Part shown: piece after piece, positions 38,584 through 51,000 of the stretch | How the letters are laid out: each line of letters begins with the position of its first letter | Position numbering within the stretch: position 1 is the first letter of the stretch | Source of the DNA: Pegea sp. RAD2-039 | Lineage: Eukaryota > Chordata > Thaliacea > Salpida > Salpidae | DNA: 64,000 nucleotides | Reading direction: 5' to 3' | NCBI GenBank assembly: GCA_034620365.1 | Contig: JAQGEQ010000214.1 | Coordinates: 21,018-85,017, forward strand | Notes under the pieces: model-generated | The model's database searches: none | Seen by the model: the letters and a program-made list of their open reading frames with translations, nothing else | Told to the model about the DNA's origin: nothing | Program-made: the position numbers and the translations under genes

Positions 38584-40431
38584 ATGTCCCAGTTGGTAGA
38601 AGCTTCAACAGATGACTACGTCATCAATCTGGATCCATCATCGACTTTTTCGGATCAAAAAACAGTTTCAGCAGAAGAAATTGATCACAGCAAACTTCTT
38701 TGTGAAGATATCAGCCGTCTCGCGGATACTCGCGACTTTTGTGACGTCACTTTTGTAGTTGGTAGCGAACGCATTCATGCGCATCGAATTATTCTCGCCG
38801 CTCGTTGCGTTTACTTCCGCGCGCTGCTCTTTGGAGGTCTTAAAGAGTCTCGGCAACAAAACGAAATCATCATTAAAGGTGTAAATAGTCACGCATTTAA
38901 GGTGTTGCTAAGATACGCGTACACAGGTAAGTTAAAAGTCGGGGGAGTGGATTTAGATAGATGTGTTGATATTCTTGCACTTGCTGATCAGTATGGGTAT
39001 GAAGATCTTGAAAGATCTGTTGCAAATCATCTCAAAGACTCTTTAACAATCAGCAACTGTTGCTTCATCTATAACATCGCTCTTCTATACAATCAAAATC
39101 AGCTGACGTCACATGCTGCTGATTTCATTGATCGTCATTGTCATGACGTCATCGCTTCTACTGGATTACTCAAACTGAGTCTAGATGCAGTGACGTCACT
39201 TCTAAGTCGCGACTCTTTCTGTGTTCAAGAGAAAGTCGTGTTTCGATGTGCGCAGAAATGGTGCGAAGCCAATTTAGTTGATGATGACCCAGACAAAAAA
39301 ATAAAGCAACAAAAGGTCCTGTCCACTGTCCGCTTGCCTCTTATCTGTCTCAACGATTTACTGAACGTCATAAGACCCACTGGGTTAGTGTCCCCGGACT
39401 CTTTACTCGATGCAGTTAAGATCCAGTCCACCGAGCCAGTCAAACAAAACTTACTGTCCAGAGGTGTCCTAAGACCAGATGAAAACATTGCGACAATGTC
39501 CTTGGGTGCATATGTCGTCAACAGTTTATCTTCGTCCGCGTTGCTTGGTGATGAGGCCCATTGTTGGGCACAACGTAATGAACCGGACCATTACGCAAAC
39601 CACGAAATAATGACTTTGGACCAGGGGGGTGAAGAGCGAGGTATCAAAATACGTCTGGGACTTCCTTCAATTATCAATTGTATCCGCTTGTTGCTATGGA
39701 ATGGTGATTTAAGATCTTATTCATATTATGTTCAAACTTCAGTTGATGACCAGACCTGGCAGACAGTTGTGGACTATTCAGACGCTTTTTGTAGGTCGTG
39801 GCAAGAACTTCGATTCGAACGTCACGTGGTCAGGTACATCCGTGTGGTCGGTACGCGAAGTACAGCGAACAAATATTTCCATTTAGTCGCGCTGCAAGCT
39901 CGCTTTAGTAGTGAACCAGTTCAGATGTACCATCATTACATCGTTCCTACTACTAATGTGGCCAGTTTGTCCAAATGCGCGAGAATTATTGAAGGTGTAA
40001 GTCGCGATCGTAACGCTTTGATTAATGGTGACCAGGTCAATTATGATTGGGACTCGGGTTACACCTGCCACCAACTAGATAATGGTCGTATCACGGTCCA
40101 ATTGGCCCAACCATTCGCCCTGCACAGTATGAAGTTGTTGCTATGGGATATGGATAATCGTGATTACAGTTACTACATCGAGACCTCATTGGACAATAAG
40201 ATGTGGACAAAGGTCGTGGACAAACGCAAAGAGGCCTGCAAGTCATGGCAACATTTGAACTTGGAACGTTTAACTCCTGCCTCTTTTATTCGTATAGTTG
40301 GAACTAACAATTCAGCAAACGAGGTCTTTCATTGTGTTCACTTTGAGTCTTCAGGAGTTTTGTTACCACTTGAAGATGAAAGTCTTGAAGATGATGATCA
40401 GAATAATGAAATAATTGATGAAATTCTTTAA
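38584..40431 (+). CDS. BTBD9: BTB/POZ domain protein 9, intronless
   Basis: A single 615-residue frame with the full BTBD9 architecture. BTB domain (about 40-140: DVTFVVGSERIHAHRIILAA), BACK domain (about 145-250), then two discoidin/F5-8C-like domains, the first around IKIRLGLPSIINCIRLLLWN (about 355-375) and the second around YDWDSGYTCHQL (about 480-490) ending SANEVFHCVHFE. The length matches human BTBD9 (about 610). BTBD9 is thought to act as a cullin-3 substrate adaptor and is linked to synaptic and iron biology; here that is by homology. The C-terminus is an acidic tail. It has no introns, unlike the flippase 91 bp downstream, and its coding sequence holds four TGACGTCA palindromes. Confidence 0.95.
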   Translation: MSQLVEASTDDYVINLDPSSTFSDQKTVSAEEIDHSKLLCEDISRLADTRDFCDVTFVVGSERIHAHRIILAARCVYFRALLFGGLKESRQQNEIIIKGVNSHAFKVLLRYAYTGKLKVGGVDLDRCVDILALADQYGYEDLERSVANHLKDSLTISNCCFIYNIALLYNQNQLTSHAADFIDRHCHDVIASTGLLKLSLDAVTSLLSRDSFCVQEKVVFRCAQKWCEANLVDDDPDKKIKQQKVLSTVRLPLICLNDLLNVIRPTGLVSPDSLLDAVKIQSTEPVKQNLLSRGVLRPDENIATMSLGAYVVNSLSSSALLGDEAHCWAQRNEPDHYANHEIMTLDQGGEERGIKIRLGLPSIINCIRLLLWNGDLRSYSYYVQTSVDDQTWQTVVDYSDAFCRSWQELRFERHVVRYIRVVGTRSTANKYFHLVALQARFSSEPVQMYHHYIVPTTNVASLSKCARIIEGVSRDRNALINGDQVNYDWDSGYTCHQLDNGRITVQLAQPFALHSMKLLLWDMDNRDYSYYIETSLDNKMWTKVVDKRKEACKSWQHLNLERLTPASFIRIVGTNNSANEVFHCVHFESSGVLLPLEDESLEDDDQNNEIIDEIL

Positions 40432-40522
40432 ATATTTTAATTTTTCTTCTTTTTTCCTCAAATGTAAAAATGTGATTTTATTTGTGATGTTCATTTTTTC
40501 CAGTTTAATTGTTAAAACTTAA
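40432..40522 (+). promoter_or_regulatory. Candidate intercistronic region of a BTBD9-ATP8B operon
   Basis: Only 91 bp separate the BTBD9 stop from the flippase start. There is no AATAAA or ATTAAA. A pyrimidine tract and acceptor (TTCATTTTTTCCAG) end at 40503, 19 nt before the ATG. This is the layout of operons resolved by spliced-leader trans-splicing; inferred, not shown. Confidence 0.5.
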
Positions 40523-43500
40523 ATGTCATCTACATCTTCATCACTTCCTACCTTACAACCGACGTCATCACCTACGTCATCAATCAGAAAGAACTTGTTA
40601 GAACGACTACCATGCTTCAAACCAGCAGAGCAAGGTCGATGACGTCATCATCTTCTTTTGTAACCTCATTTTACTTACAGAAAGTCCTCGAGAGTTTCGA
40701 ATAAATGATGAAGATTCTCAATTCAGCTCCTACTCAGTAAGATCATGTCTTTGAAATCTTCTTCTAAATCTTCTTTGACAGATGAACAAGATCAAAACTT
40801 CAAGATACACATGGTACAATTTCATCTTCATCAATTTGTATGAACAGCTGCATCGCGTCGCCAACATCTATTTCATCCTTCTCACTATCCTTCAAGTAAG
40901 AACGCGAAAACGCGATTACGCCATAAATAATTGAAGATGTTGATGACAGTTCATCCCGGAGATATCATCTCTCAATCCAACTACTACTCTCATCCCCATC
41001 GCGTTCGTGCTTCTATTCACCGGAGCTAAAGATGGCTACGATGATTTAGTGAGTGACGTCATCACATCGAGACTGGTGACGTCATCTGTTTATTTGTAGT
41101 ATCGTCATAAAAGCGATCGATCAGTCAATCAACGAACGGTGAAGATGTTACGTCATATGGACGGGGAAGACGCGAGGTAAGTGACGTCATTGATGGATAT
41201 GATTATGACGTTGATGATGCAGATTAGTTGAGGGACAGTGGCAAGAAGTGAAGGTCGGGGACATCTTGTTGGTTGCTAACAACGAAGCTGTGCCAGTAAG
41301 TCCCTCAACCGAATTCGATATTTTCTAAACTTTTATTGACAGGCTGACCTTTTGTTGCTGACCAGTTCAGACCAGAATGGGCTGGTCTATGTAGACACCG
41401 CTGAATTGGACGGGTAAGTGGCCTCATGTCATAGTACTATCTTGACCAGGCAAATTCTGTTTGGCAGCGAAACTAACCTGAAAGTCCGTCAAGCGACCCC
41501 ATTTACAAATCCTCTAGAAGATGACTTAGAAAAGCTCTCTAAATTTCGAGGTGAATTTATTTGGAATCTATCATCAATTAATTCGACAATTTTCAGCAAC
41601 TATCAAATGTGAAGCTCCTAACAATATCCTCCATAAACTAACTGGAACCTTGTCAACTGGACAGGACCAAACCATACCTGTGGACAACCAAAATATTTTG
41701 TTACGTGGCTGTACCATTCGTAACACACAATGGTGTTTTGGGACAGTGGTTTATGCTGGGCCAGACACTAAGCTCATGCAGAATACTGGTAAGTGGTCAC
41801 GACTTAGCGGTCAACTGGTCATCATATTTGTTGTTTTTAAAGGCAGGACCATGCTGAAACGGACCAGTATCGACCGCGAAATGAATCGACTTGTCATTCT
41901 GGTTTTCATCTCATTTTCATCTTGATCTTCATCAACTGATTTTGTGTCTTTTTAGATCTTCTTCTTTCTCATTATAACTGCAACTATTAGTGCAATTGCA
42001 AGTACTATGTGGGAAGCTTCGATAGGAAAGGTAATCTTCTTCTCATCTTCTTCTCACTTTATTCTCATTTTCATCTCATCTTCTTTTCATCTTCTTCCCA
42101 TCTTCTTCTCATCTCCTTCTCATCTCCTTCTGATCTTCTAATCTTCTTCTGTTCTTTGCAGAAGTTTCAGTTATTTATGAAGTGGCCCCCCTACATCCAA
42201 TCACCCAACTTCATCGGCTTTCTTACTTTCTGGTCCTACACAATCATCCTCAACACTGTTGTACCGATTTCGCTTTACGTCAGGTTGGTTATGTGATCAC
42301 CTGATGACGTCATCAACATCCAATTACGTCATCAGCATCGAGTTTATTCGGTTGGGTCAGAGTTATTTTATTGATTCTGATCAAATGATGTACTACGAAC
42401 CGAAAAACCTTCCTGCGCATGCGCACACTACCACCCTCAACGAGGTACGTGTCATCACACATCACTGAGAATGACAAATGACATCACACAGGAACTAGGA
42501 CAAGTGGAATATATATTCTCGGATAAGACAGGAACACTCACTCAGAATATTATGATTTTTAACAAATGTTCAATCTCTGGAATGATGTACGGATCAATCA
42601 CGGATCAATCCAGCTCCCAATCCCAAGATCCGGTCGACTTCTCTTCGAATCCCTTCTCCGAACCAAACTTTCGATTTTATGATCAACGATTGATGCATGC
42701 AGCGCGTGACAATGATGACGTCATCGACTTTTTTCGGCTTCTTGCCATTTGTCACACTGTAATGCCTGAATCAAATCTTGAAACAGGTGATGACGTCATC
42801 ACCATCATCTACGTCATCACCGCTTTTCATCGACAGGTGCTCTATTGTATCAAGCACAATCGCCAGATGAGGGCGCTCTTGTATCAGCTGCGCGAAACTT
42901 CGGTTTTGTATTCAAGTCGCGAACACACAACACCATCAGTATTATCGAACATGGTGCGTATGACGTCATCGTAACCATGACAACAACAAGTCTGTTGCAG
43001 GTGAAGAGAAAAATTTCCAAGTTCTTGCCATCTTGGATTTCGATAACGTCCGTAAACGCATGAGTGTCATCGTTGAAGATGACGCAGGTAAGTGATGACG
43101 TCACGACCACTCGCATATGACGTCATTTTCCGCGTAGGTGTGGTGACGTTGTACTGTAAAGGAGCGGACTCTGTTATTTATGAACGTTTATCATCTGAAG
43201 ATCAAAATAAGATTAAACAATCCACTACTGATCATCTTAATGTAAGTGACGTCATCAGCCGATGATGACGTGTTGTGACGTCATCTTTACAGGGTTTCGC
43301 AAGCGAAGGACTTCGAACGCTTTGTTTGGCAAAGAAACGACTGAATCGCGATGAACTTGAAGGTTAGTAGTGATGTAATAGTTTGATGACGTCATCTGTT
43401 CTCGTGTAGTGTGGATGAAGGCTTATGAGGAAGCAAGTAGGTCACTAGAGGATCGCGAAGAGAATCTTTCTTCTGTATATGAAGAAATAGAAAGAGATTT

Positions 43501-46364
43501 AGAGTTGATGGGAGCAACTGCAATAGAAGATAAATTACAAGTGAGTCTTCATCAGTTTTCTTCATCTTAATTGAATTTGGAATCCAGGATGGTGTCCCTG
43601 AAACAATCAGAAATTTATCGAAAGCGAACATCAAGATTTGGGTTCTAACTGGTGACAAACAAGAGACTGCCATCAATATTGGATACTCGTGTAATATGCT
43701 CTCAGAATCTATGAAGGAAGTCTTCATCATCAACTCTCATTCATCTCAACAAATCGAAGCTTTAATTGATGAAGCTTTAATGATGATTCAAAATGACCAA
43801 AATTATGATACATGTCGACAAGAATCACCAAATGTTAGTTTGCGGTTACTGATTGGTTGCTGGTTAGTTACTGATTAGTTACTGATTAGTTACTGATTAG
43901 TTACTGATTAGTTACTGGTTGGTTGCTGATTGGTTACTGTTAGTTACTGGTTATTGGTTACTGATTAGTTGTTACTGATCAGTTGCTGGTTAGTTACTGA
44001 TTGGTTGCTGATTGGTTACTGATTGGTTACTGATTAGTTACTGATTAGTTACTGGTTGGTTGCTGATTGGTTACTGATTAGTTACTGGTTAGTTACTGGT
44101 TGGTTGCTGATTGGTTACTGATTAGTTGTTGGTTGGTTACTGATCAGTTGCTGGTTAGTTACTGATTGGTTGCTGATTGGTTACTGATTAGTTGTTGGTT
44201 GGTTACTGATCAGTTGCTGGTTAGTTACTGATTGGTTGCTGAATGGTTACTGATTGGTTACTGATTGGTTACTGAATGGTTACTGATTAGTTACTGATTG
44301 GTTACTGATTGGCTACTGAATGGTTACTGATTGGTTACTGATTGGTTACTGATTAGTTACTGATTGGTTACTGAATGGTTACTGATTGGTTGTTGAATGG
44401 TTACTGATTAGTTACTGATTGGTTACTAATTGGTTGCTGGCTGGTTACTGATTGGTTGCTGGTTGGTTACTGATTGGTCGCTGGTTGGTTTCTTACATCT
44501 TAATTCTTTCCAGCACCACCCGAATGGCTTAGATAAACTGAATCCAGGACCTTCCAATCTATCAACCTCTGAAGACTTTATTTTAGAAGATAAGGACACA
44601 TACGGGCTTGTAATAGACGGATTAAGCTTGGTACAAAATCTTCTTTCCTTATCTTCATCTTCTTATTTCTAATTTTCAGAGTTTTGCTTTGGAAGAATCG
44701 ATTCGTTTGAAGTTTCTCGAGTTAGCTTCTAGCTGTTCAGCGGTGATCTGTTGTCGGGTGACTCCTCTACAAAAAGCAAATGTCGTCCAGTTAGTAAAAG
44801 AAAACAAAAAAGTTGTGACGTTGGCAATTGGCGATGGCGCTAATGACGTCAGTATGATAAAAGGTGAGGATTAGATTGATTGTGATTGGTTGTTGATGAT
44901 GTTGATAATCAGCTGCTCATATTGGAGTTGGGATTAGTGGTGAAGAAGGGACACAAGCTGTTTTATCATCAGATTTCTCGTTTGGTCAATTTCGTTTCTT
45001 GGAACGTTTGTTGTTGGTTCATGGTAGATGGTCTTATATGAGAATATGCAAATTTCTCAATTATTTTTTCTACAAAAACTTCGCTTTTACTCTCATGCAA
45101 CTTTGGTACGCTTGTTTCAACGGCTTTACTGCCCAGGTGACCAACTGTCCCATTTATATATGGTCCGTTGTCTCAACTCTTTGTCCACAGACTGTCTTTG
45201 ACCCTTGGTTTGTGACCTACTACAACATTTTCTACACTTCTCAACCAATTTTGTGGCTAGCTGTAATCGAACAGGTTTCATCTTTCTTTTTGTGTCTTTG
45301 TCTACATCTTTTGTTTCTAGGATCTTAATCCGGAATTTTGCATTCGATTTCCACGTCTCTATGTCCCTGGACAGAAAAACGAGTTCTTCAACACGAAACT
45401 CTTCCTTAAAAGGTGATTTCTACAACTCATTTGCATATTTCGCAACAAATCTTCTTCCAGTATCTTCCGAGGGATCATCGTCAGTCTCGTGATCTTCTTT
45501 GTCAACTACGGAGCTTTTTATGTTGGAGTTAGTGTTGATGGAATCAATTATACGGATTATCAAATCTTTTCAACATCCGTTTCAACATCTTTGATCTTTG
45601 TAGTCACCTTTCAGGTAACTAATCATCTTCTGAGTCCTCTTTTCAACACTTTGTGACCACCAGGTGGCGGTCGAGACCCGTTTCTGGACTTTTCTTAATC
45701 ACTTTTTTACTTGGGGAAGTATTATCGTCTTCTTCATCTTCACATTCGCCATGCACAGCTCCGGCCTCTTCGCTTTGCTTCCAGCTTCTTTCGGATTCGT
45801 TGGTGAGTGATCTTTAATAGTCTTTGATCTCTTCCTGATCTTGTGCATCCAGGATCGGCGCTAACTGCATTCACTCTTCCTACTCTTTGGTTCACTTCCC
45901 TCATATCTCTCGCAGTCTGCATCCTCCCCGAGATCCTCAAAGAATCCCTTAAAACCAAATTCCGACCCACATACTCTGAGATTGTGAGTCTGCTTGCTCC
46001 TAATTGCTTCTTCCTCATCATGTGATCTTCACAGGTACTACAAAAGCAAATTCGCGATCTGAAATTACATAAATCGCGAAGATCGCCGAGTGATGTCAAC
46101 TTTGTTCGTGTCATCAAGAAGAAGCTTCGACATTCGTTCCCGAGGTCGAGTCACAGACTCAACTCAGGGTACGCGTTCTCACAAGAACGAGGATTCGGTG
46201 AACTTATCACAACGGGACGTATGAGTATGAGGAGCTTAAACAGACCTTCGACTCTACCTCCGATGTCAACATCTGTAAAAACGCTTTCAGCTAAAAAAGT
46301 AGATCATCAATCGTCTGTTGCGACTTCCCACATCCTTCCAACAGTTGGATCTCTTTCCTTGTGA
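40523..46364 (+). CDS. ATP8B-like: P4-ATPase phospholipid flippase A (ATP8B group)
   Basis: About 25 short exons with mostly small introns. Exon 1 is 40523-40634, exon 2 40681-40736, exon 3 40782-40895. Key parts in order: [12 protein letters not shown] after the second helix, [12 protein letters not shown] actuator motif (near 41395-41490), VPISLYVR (near 42260), phosphorylation site [10 protein letters not shown] with DKTGT at 42522-42536, nucleotide-binding YCKGADSV (near 43155), [14 protein letters not shown] (near 43650), [11 protein letters not shown] (about 44830-44865), then the C-terminal helices. The tail [18 protein letters not shown] resembles ATP8B1/2 tails. These pumps flip phospholipids to the cytosolic leaflet with a CDC50 partner. 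One intron (43834-44513) is a minisatellite. Two blocks are nearly identical to flippase B. Many introns and some exons hold TGACGTCA. No frame breaks seen. Confidence 0.9.
42414..42425. other. NRF1-type palindrome inside a flippase A exon
   Basis: TGCGCATGCGCA lies within coding sequence ([12 protein letters not shown] region). Third occurrence of this motif in the window. It may be chance here. Confidence 0.3.
43357..43734 (+). repeat. Gene-conversion tract 1, copy in flippase A
   Basis: 378 bp matching 51235-51612 with three mismatches by eye and no indels. It covers two introns and the exons encoding [18 protein letters not shown] and [14 protein letters not shown]. Confidence 0.95.
43845..44495 (+). 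repeat. 11-bp minisatellite inside a flippase A intron
   Basis: About 58 imperfect copies of TTACTGATTGG and variants (TTACTGATTAG, TTGCTGGTTGG). It occupies most of the 680-bp intron 43834-44513. Flippase B has no counterpart. Confidence 0.93.
44807..45088 (+). repeat. Gene-conversion tract 2, copy in flippase A
   Basis: 282 bp matching 52098-52379 with two mismatches by eye. It covers the [11 protein letters not shown] exon end, one short intron and the following exon up to [10 protein letters not shown]. Confidence 0.95.
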
Positions 46365-48062
46365 TTGATTTCTTCACAACGATTCGTGCAATCTCCACTG
46401 ACTTGCCGTCCAAATCGCTTTTATCAAATCGTGTCTGAATTTTAACTGGATCTTTTTTATTTTGCTTTTTATTCCAACTTCAGCTGAAAATTTTACTTTT
46501 TGGGAGTTTTGCTGAAGATCATGATCAGTTTCCAACTTTCTGCTTTTATTCCAACTTGCTTTTAACGTTTGCTGCCGCCTAGCGACCAAATAAAAGAGCA
46601 GAAGAGCACTTAGAAATGATTGTAAACAACTATTTGTGATGATTTTATACTTTTTATTTAAACAAATTCGACGACATAAAAAATATTTGTAAAATTTTCG
46701 AGTAATTCATGTAACGAAATGCCAGCTAATAATATTTTCTAACTGAAATGAGGTGGAGATGTCCATCATTTGATTTTACAGATTTTCTCTTTTTTGTAAA
46801 TATCAATTAAGTAAAAAATTTATTGAAACTATTTGGCAGATGGTAAATATTCAATTTAAAATATTTGTAAAAAAAGTTGATTATATCAAGCAGAATACTG
46901 AAGATGTTTCGGTTTATTCAAATATATTTTTAACGTCTTAAATACAAGTTTATAAAATAGTTTCTAGAAATATTTATAGAGATAACATGATTACAATGGT
47001 TTTGTTGATTCTAAAGATTGATTTCTCCTTTTATATTCTTCAAGCTTTCCACCTAGTGACAGGATCTTATATAAATATTTATTCAGCTTAATCATTAACA
47101 AACTGAAATGTTTACAGTTTATTAGACCCCCATATTCTTTCAAATACATCTTACTGACACAATTGCTTCAGCTTTTTATTAATCATTTTTATTACTGAGA
47201 ATTTGCAGATAATTGAAACCTCTATTAAAAAGTTTTTTTTACTTTTTTTAATTGAATTTTGAGAAACGAAAAAGTTGTAAAAATTGTTGGTTTGAAATTC
47301 AGTTTGAAGTTAATATAAACAATTTCGCGTCAATCAGTTTTACATTTCAGTTTATTTTCAGATCGTCTATTTAATATTTAGAAGTTCTGTTATATGTTTA
47401 TATAAAAATATATTTTGTTTCAAACAATTTTCTAAAAATAATATATTTTAAAATTCAAAGCTTTGTTAAAACCCTAATAATCACAAAATAATTTTATTGA
47501 CAAAATTTTGTAATTTTCAAAAGTTTATTTATTATCTTAAAGTTGACAAAATTTCTCAAAACAAAGATTATTTGACATCAAACGCGAGGCGTCATCAGAA
47601 CACACCTCTCCCTACACTAACTGCTGAATCATTAAGTTCAAGCAATGAAGTAAATGTTGAGAAGTTCAATTGTCAGAATTCTAACACATTGGAGATAGCA
47701 AAAAAATCTCGAAGAAAACGCTGTTGATCAAAAATCAATTAAAAAAGATTCTTTCAAATTATTATGTTTTTGAGTGAAGATAGTTTTCAGGATAATGTCA
47801 GGATAATATCAAACTTTTTGAAAATGTTTTAATAAACTAAAAGCAAATAAAAGTTTAGGAGAAAAAATTTGAAACAAATACATTTTTTCACCTGATATTT
47901 AGCCACAAAACATTACGAAGTGTTACAGTAAAAAGTCTAATTTATTTAGACAAATTATTGAGTCAAAAGTTGTTATTTAAACAAGAAACATTTATCTTTT
48001 TATTATTCTTACAACTATTTAAAAGATTTTTTCTGTTACTTGTTAAATTTATTCTTTTTTAG
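46365..48062. other. Region between the two flippases
   Basis: AT-rich 1.7 kb. An AATAAA-type signal (CAAATAAAAGAG) lies near 46587, fitting the end of gene A. The only notable open frame is listed separately. It ends with the acceptor ATTCTTTTTTAG. Confidence 0.5.
47560..47728 (+). other. Isolated open stretch of unknown nature
   Basis: About 50 codons of less AT-rich, Ser/Asn/Thr-rich sequence ending in a basic KKSRRKRC and TGA. It has codon use unlike the flanking DNA but no clear splice partner. It could be a stray exon, a relic or chance. Confidence 0.2.
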
Positions 48063-48090
48063 GTGTTTGAGGCGAGTTTTGCTTCTCAAA

Positions 48091-51000
48091 ATGAGTTTTC
48101 TTTCCAATTTCTTTTCACAAAAACCCCCCGGTAAGTTTCGAACACTAAAAGCGCTATATCCGCTTTTATTTAAGCTAAATCTCGAAGTTCTAATTGGATA
48201 GATAGTTTAAACCTTCATGTAGATAAGTCAAAGTAGAAATGTTTTCCAATTTCAGTTTTAGATGTTTTTTATTTAGAAAATTTTTTCTAAATTATCGAAA
48301 AGGTGAATTTGAAGTTTTCCATTTTATTTGCTGAACTTTTTATCAAATTTATTTTTTGTTTTGGTCGAACAGTTTTCGTGAAATGTTCTCACACATGACT
48401 GCTTTTGCATATTAATCTACAAAAATCGAAAGATTTGATCTTTAGCTAACTCTTTTAACTTCTTTATCAAAAAACCAATTTCTTAAAAAAAATAAAAACT
48501 TTTGTTTACAAAAGTTACGAATTTAAACTAGAATCTTCTGTCAAGTTTTTGAAATATTTATTTTGATGATCAACAGAGGTCCAGAGAGATCTGATGATTA
48601 ATGATTACATCTACAACTCTTCCTTCATGTATCTGGTAATCTAAAATCACATTGTTTTGTGGGAAAGTTTTTTTTACCATTTTTAGTTTAGTACTTTTAC
48701 CAACAGTTTAAAAAGAATTTTGTCAAAAATTTAAACTTTTTTTCATCAATTTTTTCAACTGATTTTTCTTCAGGATAACACGATTAAAACTTCCTACTAC
48801 ACGTGGTACAACTTCATCTTCAAGAACCTTTTCGAACAAATGCATCGCGTCGTTAATATTTATTTCATCGCAATTCTCGTCTTGACGGTAAAAATCGCGA
48901 AAAATTATTGAAGCAAATCATTGAAGCAAATCAAAGCTGTAATTCTCGCGCAGTGTATCCCAGCGATCTCTTCTCTGTCTCCAATCACGACAATACTTCC
49001 AATCGTCTTTGTGCTCGGCATCACCGCGATCAAAGACCTCTTTGATGACGTGGTATGTGAAGTCATCACTTTCGATTATTCTTTAATCACTTTGCTGTCT
49101 AGTATCGTCATCAAAACGACAACGCAATCAACAATCGTCCAATCAGAATCGTCGGCGAGAAAGGGTGAGAAATTGTTGACCTTTGAACTTTAATGCAAAT
49201 TTCCCACTTTTCAGTTTGATTGATGCAAAATGGAAGAAGTTGAAAGTCGGAGAAATTGTTAAGGTTGAAAATAACGATCATATCGCAGTAAGACATCTTT
49301 TTCACTTTCACTCTTCTCATCCATCTTTCGAAGGCAGATCTTTTACTTCTGAGTTGTAGCGATGAAGATAATCAAGTTTACATTGAGACAGCCGAACTTG
49401 ATGGGTCAGCCGCCATCTTTGTTTTGTACTGTAGTACAACTTTTTATGTTTGCAGAGAAACGAACCTAAAAGTCCGGCAACCGATTCCTGAAACTGCCGA
49501 TCTAAAGTGTGACAATAAAAAGCTCGCTGAATTCCGAGGTGAGTTGAACGCTGAAAAGCGAGCGTTGACGAATCGTGACAAACTTGATAGGCAAAGTGGT
49601 TTGTGAGGCGCCTAACAACCGTCTAGACCAATTCACTGGCAACCTACAACTTGATGACGTCATTTATCCTCTTGATAACGGCAAGATCTTATTGAGAGGA
49701 TGCACCCTGCGAAACACAGATTGGTGCTTTGGAGCTGTAGTGTTTGCAGGACATGACACCAAGTTGATGCAGAATGCAGGTAAAAGATGAAGATGCTGAG
49801 TTTTTTGATCTGAACAATTTAATAGGAAGAAGATATATGAAAAGAACAAGTATTGAGAAGATGATGAACCAACTTATCTGGATGGTAAGTATCTTTTAAA
49901 TCTTTAATGATCTTAAATCTTGTAATAGATCTTTGGAGTTCTCATTTTACTTTCAACGCTAGCTGCTATTTGTCACAGCTTATTCGAATCAACTTATGGA
50001 GCAGTAAGTTGAAAGTTTCAAGTTTTCTGTCTTAATTCGTCCACAGAATTTCCAGATCTTCATGCCCTGGTCAACATCAGCTCCTAATCCTTCGATGGCC
50101 GCCTTTCTCGTCTTCTTCTCCTTCATCATAATCCTCAACACTCTTGTTCCCATCTCGTTATACGTCAGGTGAGCTGATGACGTCACTAATCAGTTTGTTG
50201 ATGACGTAATTCGACAGCGTCGAGCTGATTCGACTCTTTCAGAGTCTTTTGATTAACTGGGATGAAAAGATGTTTTTTGCTGATAAGGACTTACCTGCTG
50301 TTGCCCGGACAACCACTTTAAATGAGGTAGATATATGAGACGTAATCTATATGATGTCATCTGGTGTTTGTAGGAATTGGGTCAAGTGGAGTTTATCTTC
50401 TCAGACAAGACAGGGACTTTAACTCAGAATGTGATGAGCTTTAAAAAGTGTTCAATCAACGGAGAGAGGTTTGGAGATGAGGATGTGAGATTTAATCAAT
50501 TTAAATCTTTAAATGTTGATTCTGATGTTGAGCAGATGTCAAACAACAAACTTAATTTCAATTCAAGTTTTGCTGAGAAGAATTTTCAGTTCTATGATTC
50601 GAAATTAACAAAAAAGATCCCAACTGATCCTAAATGTCAAGACTTCTTTCGAGCTCTCTCTATTTGTCACACTTCTGTCATTGAGAAGAGTGACGTCATC
50701 GATGAATTAAGATATCGCGCTGAATCTCCAGATGAAAGTGCCCTTGTATCTGCAGCTCGTAATTTCGGATTTGTTTTTAAATCGCGAACTTATGACACAA
50801 TCACAATCAACGAAATGGGTTCTTGCCTCCTCCAACAAAATCTCCAATCCAAATTTACAAACATTTTACAGGAAGTGACGTCACGTACAAAATTCTTGCG
50901 GTTCTCCACTTCAACAGCGATCGAAAGCGAATGTCGCTTCTCGTGAAGACTCCTAAAGGTGATGCAAATCTATTGTGAGTCACCGATGACGTCACTAATG

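Noticed and set aside
42009-42160. Ser/Phe/Leu-rich repeat frame in flippase A
   Set aside because: It is a pyrimidine-rich intron (repeated TCTTCTTCTCATC-like runs) between two flippase exons.
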